Below are positions 1 to 12,085 of a DNA stretch of 64,000 nucleotides, piece by piece. Both the position numbers and the translations under genes were made by a program. The stretch comes from Cheiracanthium punctorium. Its lineage: Eukaryota > Arthropoda > Arachnida > Araneae > Cheiracanthiidae. The stretch is taken from NCBI GenBank assembly GCA_038373885.1, contig JAWZYV010015814.1, forward strand, positions 434,001 through 498,000. The letters are read 5' to 3'. Position 1 is the stretch's first letter. Every line of letters begins with the position of its first letter. A model generated the notes under the pieces. The model saw only the letters and a list, made by a program, of their open reading frames with translations. It was not told the origin of the DNA and did no database searches.

Positions 1-375
1 CTCGGGGCTGTATTCGATTCCAGGTTTTACTTTTTCGAGGCGGAACATCGTATTCGGTTTAATCCTTGCAGACATTACTTCTCCGGGGGGCTGTATTCGA
101 TTCCAGGGTATTGGATGTTACCCGGCGCCTCCACCAAACTGTCGCGAGGAGGTAGGAACAACTAGAGGAAAGGAGAACTCAAATCGAGATAACGTAATTT
201 ATTGACAGACTGCTAGCAACTACACTTGGCTGTGAACTCCCTACAACTGGCGGGAGCTCAGCTTTTATACAATTATCGAATATTCGAGAAACAAATAATT
301 TGCATATTAAAGAAACATGTAGAATAATCTAGAATTAATACGAAGAATAATTTAAAACAACTATTTACAGGAACA
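1..375 (-). mobile_element. LTR retrotransposon end: candidate LTR (140-375) plus primer-binding site and start of internal region (1-139)
   Basis: Read on the minus strand, 375-140 starts TGTTCC and ends GCGACA, the usual TG...CA LTR borders. It contains a TATA-like TATAAAAG and an AATAAA poly(A) signal in the right order. One base after the CA end comes TTTGGTGGAGGCGCCGGG (136-119), which ends in the complement of a tRNA 3' CCA and looks like a primer-binding site. The internal region would continue leftward out of the window, so no gag or pol is visible and the superfamily cannot be set. The outer LTR border is uncertain; an alternative is near 495. Confidence 0.5.
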
Positions 376-395
376 TGGCGAAATGGTTCCGGCCG

Positions 396-466
396 GTTCC
401 GAACCCTGGACCTCTCGTTTCGAACCCCAGAGCTGTACCTCTGAGCCACCGGGACTCGTGAGAGAT
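396..466 (-). other. tRNA-like sequence (Pol III A/B boxes), degenerate
   Basis: On the minus strand this has an A-box-like GGTGGCTCAGAGG and a B-box-like GGTTCGGAACC at tRNA-like spacing. The acceptor and T stems do not pair well, so it is a tRNA pseudogene or a SINE head rather than a working tRNA. It sits just outside the candidate LTR. Confidence 0.4.
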
Positions 467-1314
467 GCGGCAATATTATAGATCACTGTCTTACAAATGA
501 TATTGGGTTTTGGTGTGTATAGGGTTTATAATTTTTTTAATAGGGCTACAAAAAATATTTCTCACACATTACGACATTAATGACCTATAAAGAGAAATAC
601 CTAAAATGCAAGATAGCACAGGGAGGGAGAATAAAATGTTGAATGTCACCAAGGCTTGATATTTTTTATGATTTATTGCCAAGTTTGGTGCCAAAAATAA
701 GTCCTCAACATAACAAGCTTAGAGATATCTACCAAATTTGGTTGGAATTTGGCAAACAACTCTTTTTTATTTCAAAGGTAAAGCATAATATAACTGTTGA
801 AGGTTGTGAAATAATTTTAGTTGAAGTTCGTAATATAGATTTCAATTAAAGAAGTGTTTTAGTGAAATCTAATTACATTTCTAGTGTCTGTTTATAGTAA
901 TGTAAAAGACATAAACCTCTACTTAGTGACAAACATCACTGTGTGTATGTGAACTCCCACATTAAGACCAATGACGTCATAACAAGACCTGGACTTTGCG
1001 ACGTTTGGCTACCTTTTTATGAACCTCTTGTGATTTATGTGCAGAAGTTCCTGGCAAACATTTACAGAAATATTTTTTAAGTAAAGCAAAACATAATTAA
1101 TCCCATTTATGGAAATAATGCACATTCCATTCAGTTGGTAAAAGGTACTCTGGCTTTTAACCTGTGATTTTGTATTAGAAACGGAAAATAAAATTTTTCA
1201 TGGTCAAGAGTGAAATTTCCACTTTTGGTTCACTTTCAAAAGTACCATGCTTTTGTTAGTGAATACTTTTAAAGATTAGATTGCTTTACAGCAATGAAAA
1301 AATTATGACATTCT

Positions 1315-1584
1315 CCCCCTTTGTTTAGGATAAGTACGTTAGACTAGACACTGGCAATTCACCTGTATATCGGAACAGGTTCTTGATAATCTCTTTCCCT
1401 CTACTTGAACATAAAAGAGACACTCTTCGTAGGAATGAAGCATCATCTTTGCCATTCAGAATGATTTAAGAAGTCATAGTTCACTGAAACCGAAAAATGC
1501 TATAACCATTTCTAATGTATGTGAATCGGGACTCATGAAATGCGTTCACTACAGCCGAAAGTTCCCTATGTCAGGAGTTGACTG
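1315..1584 (-). mobile_element. Truncated pogo/Tigger-like MITE, family T
   Basis: On the minus strand it starts CAGTCAACTCCTG, next to TA, and contains the repeated phrase 'TAGTGAAC' type sequence of this family. Its order matches the left 290 bases of the longer copy at 20694-21835. The other terminus is missing. There is no coding capacity. Confidence 0.55.
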
Positions 1585-1734
1585 TATTTTTACTCAAAAG
1601 AAAAAAAAAGCATAGCCTTTTTGTTTGGTCTAAATATCTTAAGCAAATCCATAGCCTTCAAATCAAAGAACAGTGTGGCGATCTCTCAGCTTAGCATTCA
1701 AATTTTCAGATGCATTTAAAATTTAAAAAATATA

Positions 1735-2424
1735 CAGTAGAGAGCCAGAAATCCGCACAGCTTGGGACCAAGGCTTGTGTGGATTTTAGGATTTTGCAGA
1801 TTTCAGGCCATAAAAGATAAATCCTATTACATTTCAGATTTAAGAAAAGGAGAATACAATTACAATGAAATAAAAACACAGTCAAAAGTATTTCGTTTAT
1901 ATATTTTCACTTTAAATACAAAAGCATAGGAGAAAAAAGAAATTACATGAAGACTAGCAAAGCAAATGGTTTCAAAATTTCCTTTCTCTAATTTTGAAAA
2001 CATGTTCTATAGTGATTTGTTTTAAAATATTTTTTTCCTACTTTGTTTCTTTCTTTCTTTTATTTATTTAATTTTGCAAATTGTATAACTGTTTAAATAT
2101 GCAGTTTAAACAATAACTGTTTAAACTGCATATTTTCATCAGAATATTTAAACAGAATTATGATTAATTTTTGTTTTGTTATAGAACTTAGTTGTAAAAA
2201 TTTAGGGTATTCTTTTAACTTTAAACTTTTATCAAATGGATTTTATTATTATTATTACCCAAGTGTTAGATCATCATCAGAATCATATTTATCTGGATTC
2301 AAGAAACTTTTCAACAATTTCTTCATTGGTGGAATACTGCGAATTTCATTATTTATATCAGAGAAGGTGTGCGGATTTCGGACGTTTGCGGATTTTAGGT
2401 CGGCGGATTGCTGGCGTTCAACTG
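1735..2424. mobile_element. TA-flanked MITE, family U (pogo/Tigger-like)
   Basis: The left end CAGTAGAGAGCCAGAAATCC and the right end (reverse complement CAGTTGAACGCCAGCAATCC) are imperfect inverted repeats. TA lies immediately outside both ends, as in Tc1/mariner/pogo insertions. A shorter copy lies at 18088-18558. The short open frames inside (such as 2160-2468) match no transposase I know. Confidence 0.65.
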
Positions 2425-2509
2425 TATATATAAAAATACAACAAAATAAGCATTTGCATATTTTGTAACTCTACTAGAGACATGAAAATAGATTACTCAT
2501 CCTACATAC

Positions 2510-2671
2510 CGAGCGGGGTTTAACAAGCACATCCAAATCAGGATCATCGTCAGAACCTTCTTCCTTAGTTTTCTGATGACCATCCTTGAAGACAGAGGGC
2601 ACTCGAATGGGATCCACTTGCTCTTCTCGGGGAACAATATTAACATAGTTATTCGGTGTAAAGTTCCAAAT
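2510..2671 (-). CDS. PBRM1: Polybromo exon: end of BAH1 and acidic BAH1-BAH2 linker
   Basis: 54 codons, phase 0 at both ends, with acceptor TTATTTTAG and donor GTATGT. It begins IWNFTPNNYVNIVPRE, matching the family's LWTMPISSVRFVPRD segment that closes BAH1. An acidic, lysine-rich linker follows (EEGSDDDPDLDV). It joins the KKIK end of exon 9439-9513 exactly. The next exon, with BAH2, is not in the window, so the following intron is at least 2.5 kb. Confidence 0.9.
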
Positions 2672-5600
2672 CTAAAATAAAGATTTATAAGCATTTAATC
2701 AGGGGAAAAAAAAAAACAAGTGAAACCACTAACTGCCACCACCATTTAAAAATTTGGATGTGACAATGTGATTCACAAATAAAATTCTTGATAAAGCAGA
2801 TATTTTTTACATAAACACAACTTCAATCAACTTACATACATAATGAGTAATTTACTTTTCTCGAAACATCTTTTAAACCAGAAGAAAGTCACTAACGTAT
2901 CTGGGGAAAATTCAAACTCCACTAAAAACATTTTCTTCAAGAATGAATTGCATGTTTTTTTACAAAAAATATTTTTATCTGACAATTTAAAAATTTGCTT
3001 TGAACAGAGTTGAAAAATCAAATTCAATTACTGTTAACATGCAATGGCACATCACCCAACAAATCAAAAATAAAATGCTAAACATGAACTAAAACTATTT
3101 TGTTTATAAATGAATATTCTTGTCTTTTTGAAATGAAAAGACTTTTATCAATTTAGCCCTTTAAATGCCGTGCTATGATCCAGGAATAAAAGATATAATT
3201 AATTCATCAAAATTACACTAGAATACACCCATAATGACTATAAAACAAAAAATGTTGCCAAAAAATAATTCCTTCGCTGTTATCTTGGATGTTTCATTTT
3301 TCGAACATGGGCATGTAATACTATCTTTCCACTTCTTGTATGCTTCATGTAAACAACAAAACGTTGTATGATAAATCAAAAATTTTATGGTGTAATAAAG
3401 GTTTACTTGATAATTTGGTGTGAAAGGACTAAAATTTAAGCAAAACTCAATTTAAAAAAAAAATTGTAATTTTAAAATTAGTATATTTTGTCAGAAATGC
3501 AATGTAAAAGTGTATAAAAGAACAATAAAAACAATTTTATGCTTGCATACTCTTGACTAATAATACAGATAATATAAATAAATGCAATTCTAAAAATATA
3601 AAATACCTTATCAAGGAAGAATTAACTATTTTATTCTTTAGAGGGTGCTTAGGGTTTCAACTAGTACTACAAAAATTTTTAAATGTACTGAAATATTAAT
3701 TTCTTTCTATCATTTTATAGCTGTGTTTCTTGATGTCTATGCTATGGTGGGAAGTGCACATGGAGATTTTTGTTGTACTCAAAATACATGTTTATAGTAT
3801 TTGTTTTTCATACTGCAAGATGCCCTTACCATGTAACTGTGTAATGTAGATATGAATTTTTTGCAGACTTACTAATGGGGATGGGTTGCAAGCAGGGGCG
3901 TAGCTAGGGGGGGCAGGCAGGACAAGTGCCCCGGGCGCGGAGAGAGGAGGGGCGCCAAAAAGAGAATTTCAAATCAAACCTGTGAGTGCGAAGATTTTTA
4001 TGTTTACTTTTGGTTTTAGCACACATGCCTTGTTTCTACAGAATTAGATTTTTCATTTTAGCTCTTACTTTGAAAGTAGATTTCCAAAATCGTTGCACCT
4101 GCACTCAAAATGTACTGTAGCGCAAAACCGAAAGCATGTAGACTTTCGCCTTTCGGGGGACGGAAAAATTTTGTCCGATCCTCTTTGTTATCTTCTGGGG
4201 TGTTTCAGTGTTTCCGGAAGTCGAAGGGGGAGGATGCCTGGTATAGTTGCCATATGATACAATTCTCATCGCTGTCTATGCTTTGGCCCTTGGTTAGTCC
4301 ATTCATTTGACCTTGGAGAGTTCCATTCTTGGACAGGAACCAGGTCAAAGGTTAATAGTATTCCGAAGAAGAGATCTGCAGAAAGCAGTGCAATACGCTG
4401 TTTTTGTGTAATTGTTGAATGTTCACAGTTACCATGGCGATATGGGAGGGGGAGGGATGTTCAAGAATCAGAAAAAAAAAAAACCGGATGTACAGCCATA
4501 CAGTTCCCATTGTGTGGGTGTGCACAAACGAGTAACGTACTTTCTTTGATTTGTATTTCGGACAGTAAAATCAGTAACTTTTTATAACTAAGTTTCTTTG
4601 AACTGTTTTTTTTTTTTAATTAATTTGTATTTTTGAACAATGTCGAAGAAACCTTTAGGTAGTGAATACCGTAAGCGAGCAAAAGCAAAAGAAAAAGAAG
4701 CTCAACAGTCTTCATCACTAATGACATCATGGCTGAACAATAGAACAGGCCAAAATGAACCCGTTATAGACGATGATATAAATAGTGAAATAAAACCAAG
4801 AAGCTAAGCATGCGAAGCTACCTCAGAGCCTGAAAAAAATGCTGAAAATGAAGATATAGTAGTATTATCAGACAAATCAATACATGAGCCTGAAAACGAC
4901 GGATTATCTAGTACAGAAAATCCCGATTTTGACTTTAGAGATCCAGGTTCCTGGCGAAGTGAACTTTCAGATGCTCAAAAGTGCTTTGTTACACATATGA
5001 GAGAAAGGGATCTTGAAGTACCTGACATTAGTAATACTGTTAGAGAAGGAAGAAAGCTCACAAAAGATTGGTTTTTTAAGCAGATGCCAAATGGACAGAG
5101 AATTCGATGGTCTTGGTTAGTTTACAGTAAATTAAAGAATGCTCTTTACTGCTTACCATGCAGAATGTTTGCGGTGCAAAATACAAATTTATATTGTTTA
5201 GCAAAGGAAGAAGGCTTCACACAGTGGAAAAAATTAAACGAGAGAATTCCAGAACATGAAAATTCTGTAAACCACAAAAAAAAATTCTGTTCATGGAAAA
5301 TATTACAATCGTCCTTAGGCAAGTTTGGTATTGATCACGAATTGCAAGACCAAATAAAACAAGAAGAAAATAACTGGAAAGCTGTTTTGTGCTCTGTAAT
5401 AGATGTAATTTTACATTTGCCAAGCAAGGTAGTCCTCTACGTGATTCAAACGAAAGTTTTGACACTACTAACAATAAAAAAGGAAATTTTTTAAATGCAA
5501 TCGAGCAAGTCTCTCACTATCATCCTCCTTTGCGTGAACATCTAGAATGTCATAAAAAAGGCCAAGTAAGCTACTTTTCGCCTGAGATTCAAAATGAATT

Positions 5601-8051
5601 TTTAGATATAATTGCTGGGAAAATAAGGGAACAAATGTTGAACGACATCAGAGAAGCAACCTATTTTTCAATAATGTTTGACTGCACAACAGATGTTAGC
5701 CATTTAGAACAAATGTCCCAAGTAATTAGATATGTGAAGATTAATGAATACAGTCCTGAAATAGTGGAAAGTTTTATTGATTTTTTAACTGTCAGCGACA
5801 AAATAGGATCTGCTCTAGCTGAATTAATTACTAAAAAACTAGAAAAAGATTGCTTGGATATTAAAAACTGCAGAGGGAAATCTTATGATAATGCTGCCAA
5901 TATGGCAGGAAAATATAAAGGCGTTCAATCACTGATACTAGAAGAAAATCCCTTGGCATATTTTGTTCCTTGTGCAGCTCACTTCCTGAATTTAGTTGGA
6001 GTGAATTCTGCTACTGTTTCTCCGATAGCTCAGAGATATTTTGGTACTCTACAATGTTTGTATTCATTTTTTGCAGTCTCCACTTTCAGATGGGAAATTT
6101 TACAGAAGCACGTAGGTATTACTTTAAAATCCCCAGCAAAAACAAGGTGGTCTGCAAAAATTGAAGCTGTAAAAGTTATTTACATGCACATAAAAAAGAT
6201 AATAAATGCTTTAGAGGATTTAACCAACATACCTGGAATTAATGCAGAAACCAAATCGGAAGCTGCTTCCCTTTTAACTAACATAAGAAAATTTGAATTC
6301 ATCGTGATGTCTGTTTTTTGGTATAGAGTCAAATAGATCGAATTAATAAATTACTCCAGAAAGAAGGTACGACTATTGATATGTCTGTGCAACATATTCA
6401 TGGTCTAATCGACCTATTACAATCAGTTAGAGAAACTAATTGTGCTGATGCTATCACAGAAGCAAAACAAATTGCTAAATCAATCGGTCAAACATCAGCA
6501 TTAAGTGATCAGAGAAAGCGAAAACGAAAAAAGATGTTTGATGAAGAATGTGGATGATGAAAGCTGTGAGCTGTCGGAAGATGATGCATTTCGAATATCA
6601 CTCCTGCAAATTATAGACAGAGTTCTTTCAGAGCTTCGAAACAGATTCAAATCAATGGATCTAATTAACCTAAAATTCAGTTTTCTCCATAGAGCCAAGT
6701 TTCATTCCTTGTCTGTGGATGAACTTAAAATTCAGGCTTTTGAATTATCCAAAGTATATAAAGAAGATATATATGAAAATGAAATTATTCCTGAGATTGA
6801 AAGCTTTAAATATCATGCTTTAAACTTAGATGTAAAAGTTAAAAAATCGTCTCCATTTGAGCTTCTCTATCTATAAAAATAATCTTCAAGATGCATATCC
6901 AAATATAGCAACATCTTTAAGAATTTTTTCCACAATGCCAGTCTTAGTCACTTCAAATGAAAGGAGCTTCAGTAAACAAACTCATCAAAACGTACCTCTG
7001 AAACACAATAGATCAGCAGAGATTGACTAATTTAAGTATAATATCAATCGAACATGAGCTGGCATCAAAACTTTCCTATGATGGTATTATATCATCGTTT
7101 GCAGCTAAAAAGGCTCGAAAAATAAAATTTTAAATTGAGACATAGCTTCAAATCATAAATGTAATTAAAAAGAAATTTATGTATACAAGAAATTCATGCA
7201 CGTAAAACTTCGTGTATATAATCGAAACTGTAAAAAGTTAAAAACTGCATTTTCCTTTCAAAGAAAAAAAAATCATATATAAGGACAATGAATATGACAT
7301 ATATACACCTAAATGCATGTAAGCAGAATTGAGTATTTTGTTGCGTTTCGAGGACTTGGAACATAATGAATTATATCGGAAATCTGCTTCATGACAAAAT
7401 ATTGGACTTCTTTCGTTGCAAGAAGAGGGACAAATGCTACTTAATTTATTTACCCAGGTATTTTTACAACTTTTTCTTTTTTATTTGATTAATGTTTTCA
7501 GTTACTGCATTGTTAACCATTTTAGGATTTAAGGATTAATATTGTATTGGGCATTTAGGAAAAACTACTCGAAGGCTGTCTGCCTTAGGTGGTATGTCTT
7601 GGGAGGAGGACTTTTTAAGGAGTTCTAGTTCGCATTCACTTTACATCTGGAGAAAACTGCCCCAAACTCCAGACCGTTAGATCGATAGACCAGAACTCGG
7701 AACCTTCATACTTCAGATATCTACCATATTCAATGATTTTATACACTCGGCCATGGTGGGGCTTGAGAATTAGTAATTACATATATTAAAAAATATTTTT
7801 ATTTCTGTAAAATCAATGAATATATATATTCATGTGTAAAATAATGCCTTTTTTATAATAGCCTTATGACTTTCATATGTATTTATAAAAGTGTAATTAA
7901 TGTGTATTGTATAATTCGTACTTTCCGAACATGTACTACGTAAGGAAAATATTGTTGTACTGAAAAACTTGGACAATGAAATTTTAATGTATGTACACGT
8001 TTCGGGGTATTCTGAATTCGTTTTGTGACTTTGAAAAATAAGCAAATTTAA

Positions 8052-8090
<39 letters not shown>

Positions 8091-11000
8091 TTCATTTGTT
8101 GATTTTAGGCTTTGTCAAAACCAAATTTAAGTTAATTTCTCTTCTAAAATTCTATTGCCCACAGATGTCTCCAGGTGTAATCAGCTCAGAGCTACTATCT
8201 TTTTATTTCTTCTTCATCAATAATGTACCAGTTTTCTTCAGGGGGCAATTGTGTTGACAAATATCTGAGATTGACTTATTTCGATTGTCCGATAAAGAAT
8301 TTTTTAAAAATCAGCATTGTCTATAATTAGAAATTTCTTAGACCGCACCATCTGCATTGTTGCTACTTATGTTTACACAAATTTGTACTAAAATGATCTT
8401 AAAAATTGCAGAGCATAGAAAGAAAATCAAGCATGTAACTTGATGTCATTCCCTCCCACATGTTCCCTCTACCTAAAAAGACTTAAAATAAATAAACCCT
8501 TCTGAAGCATACATGCTCATTGCTAACAGAAGAAACAAGTAGCTATCTGAGCTCAAATCCCAGGAATGCAGCACTAACTAACCAGTTAAAGGGATACCTC
8601 CCCCGCCCCCGCCTCAGTCCTTCACCCTTCAAAAATAAGTAAGATACCGTTAATGCCTTTGACAGACTTATGTTTAGCAGAAATAAGTACTGAATGTATT
8701 CAAATCTAATAAAGCAACACATACATGTGATACCCCTGATTTTCTTTTTTGGAACATCGCATCTTTATGCAAGATTGAGAAAAGATATCTTGCTATTATT
8801 TGAATTTCTTTTATTATCTCTTTGAATTTATACTTTGGTAATACAATAAAAGAATTTTTGGATGAATTTGAATTTTTGGGAATTTTATTTTATTTTTTTT
8901 TTAAATTCTGGACAAATTTTTACGTTTGTGAAATAAGTAATATATCAGAAAATCAATTAGACTTTCAGTAATAAGCAGTACTTTTTTCAAACTGATAGAT
9001 ACAACAGTTTAGTTTTAAAAAAATATTAGACATGATGTTCCAAAATAGGAACATTGGAATGTAAAAGGTTAAAAATAGGTTTATGCATTTTAAGTGCTGA
9101 GAGCTAAATTTATGCATGAAATGCAATTGTAAATAGTTATGTGTATGAATTTCACTATATGCAGTATTGAGAAATTAGGCAAACATAAAGGATTGAAAAG
9201 TGATGGATAATTTTATACATTATAATTCCATCATAATACCACAATCAAATAAGAGCAATTGGTTATTAATTTATACCCAAATTAAGCCAGAAACAAACTT
9301 TAAAATAAATATTGTATACACTAAAAATGAACTTAATCCAAATTTACTTACCCTTAAGTAAAAAATAACCTAATAAATCAGTATATAAAAAAAACGATAA
9401 TTGAAATAATAAAGGCCAGCAAGCTGACATTTATTTACCTTTATTTTTTTGAATGCTTTAGCTTTTGCAGAGTAGCGTGATTCACACACATACACATCCT
9501 TGAATTCGAATTCCTGTAATAGAAAACAGTGAAAATGCTTCAATTGTAAAAACACAAAATCAACTAATTTCAAAATCTGTAACATGAAACCATATACTTA
9601 CACTAGGTTGATATTTAAAATATTCTTTAACAAACATGACGTAGCATTTTCCAATGACTTGGTTTAAGGGTGCACTATTATAATTATCACTCTTGAAAAC
9701 TTCCTGAAAATGAAAGATCAAACTGAGAAAACTCTACTTTCTAAAAACAAAAATAATTTTATGTAGTTTTAAAAATAATGCCAAAAGGTAAAACAAGCAC
9801 AAGACAATTAAAATATTTAATTCAACATTTTACTTGGCATACGTGATGTGCGGCCTCATGCAAGTAATGCTTTACACAGATAATTTTACTTGTGTATTTA
9901 TTTTATACATGCATTATCAAGTTAATTGGTAAACATACTGTACTACATTAGAATTTTTAATGTGGTTAAAATACAATGAATATAGTCTTTAATGTAGAAA
10001 GTACTTAGCTAAGTGTTTTGTTTGTTAGTTTTTTCAATCTTGGTACATTTATATTAACAAGCACAGTCTCATATATATAAGATAGATATTAATCTCATAT
10101 TTATAATGGGTGGTCAAATTATTATTTTTTTCAAGTAAATTTATTTCACTCAAACTTTTCAAAAATCTTGTAGTTTCAATCCATTTTTCTGAACCTTTTT
10201 CACTACCAAGAGTTTTTTTCCTACATTTTTTAAGTTGGTAACACGTAAGCAAATTAATAATTTGGAAATGGCATTATATAAGTAAACAATATTTTTGCAT
10301 TTGGTGAGCGAAACAAAGTTACGGAAGACAGTAAATTATTACATTTTTATTGAAGAAAACTGTTTTGATTTGAGGTAAGTTTCATTGTTTATTTCTAAAT
10401 TATTATTAATAGTAGAAATGAAATATTATTATTATTGTTATCTTATGACTGTTATTGGACTTATATTATACTAACCTCACAAATACAGTAAATTTTAGCT
10501 AAGGGAAAGTCTTTGAAATATATCAATCAGTCTCAAAGGAAAATAGCAAAACTAGCAGACCAGGGTTTCTACAGATTTCACAGCTTTTGCTTCCCTGACA
10601 TCTATCATGCTCTTCCCTGACTAGCGTGCTTTCCTGAATTTTGCATTTCTATTTTTAATATTACATCCTTTAATTAATAACTTTTTATATATTTTGCCCC
10701 TTTCTTATAAACAATAATAATAATAATAAAATCAATATACACAAAACTATTATTTGACATCACTGGATTCTAACAAAAACCATGTTTGATAATAATTTAA
10801 GATAAAATTAAGAATATTTCAACTGAACAAGATATGTTAACTAAGGACACATAAGTTATTTATAAGGTTGAAATAGAATATGAGAAAGTATGAGAGGTAA
10901 TAAGAAAATGAAAATGAAACAATTTCTACAATTAGGTGCAAACAGGAAGTATTTTCTTGATTACATATATTTAAATACTATTATTTCACAACATTCTATT

Positions 11001-12012
11001 GTTACAATATTTCGTAAGCTGTAGAATATGCATCACATGTATTTTTCTATAAATAGGTTACAATCATAAAAATTTCAACAGCTTGAGAAAATTGTTAAGT
11101 ATTGAATTGTTTATTTTTTTATTGTGCAATGTCTTATTCTCCTGACTGTATCCCTCAATAAACATTTATCTACTTAACTGTAACTGTGCTCGTGCACGCA
11201 TTCTTTTTACTTCTTCTATACTTTTTTCTTTCTTGATGTTACCTTGTTATGTGATGTGCCTGTTTCTTCCGTTCTAATTTAATAAAGTAAATGTTATGTT
11301 AAAACCCCACACTTACTATGTTTGTGCCATAACTCTGCAAACATTTCTAATAGGTTATGGACACCAGATGGATTCATTTATGTATTTGCTGATTTTTAAC
11401 GTTCGTTTCAAGTCATCATTCATCCTCAAAATGGCGACTGGAACTTGGCGAATTGAAACGCTGAATAATTAAGAAGCATGGAAACATAAAACATGGAATC
11501 GTAAAATTAAGGATGCATCAAGAATAACTTGTAAAAGGAGTAAACGCATTGGGCACTGGGCTAGCGAATGTGAAAGTGTAAAAAAGAATAATTTTAAACA
11601 TAAGCCTAACAGCCTGGGATTCTTATCCACTCTGGATGACTCGCCAATAGAGTTACCAGGCGAAATACAGCAACCCTACTCGCCTAAAGCTCTCTCAACA
11701 ATATCAAATAAGGAAAAGCAAAATATTTGGTGTGCTAAGATACATACTAAAAATTATATAAGTTACTTCAGTTATCATTGATCCACTTTTGCAATTGCAA
11801 GGAAAGATTAGGAAACCCTCCTACTTCCAGTCGATGAAATAAATGTAAAGGAAGAAGAAAAGAAAAGAAAAAGGGTGAGAGATAAAATGACATAGTCAAT
11901 TAATGTTTTAATACAGCAACGTTTTAAAGTTAGTCCAGTTTAGTTCAATAATGAAACTAAAAAATTAGGGGGTTCAGGGGGGTCTCTCTCCCTGACGAGG
12001 CTCAAACAGCTG

Positions 12013-12085
<73 letters not shown>

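Larger units (their letters stand above)
2672..9438 (-). other. PBRM1: Polybromo intron, 6.8 kb
   Basis: It holds the dead hAT element (3893-7133) and a SINE (about 7566-7765), followed by a poly(A) run at 8056-8085. In 2672-3892 and 8086-9438 I see only AT-rich sequence without recognisable genes or paired ends. Confidence 0.8.

Noticed and set aside
4640..7133. Host ZMYM1-like gene
   Set aside because: Same protein architecture, but single-exon, frameshifted and led by a hAT terminus.
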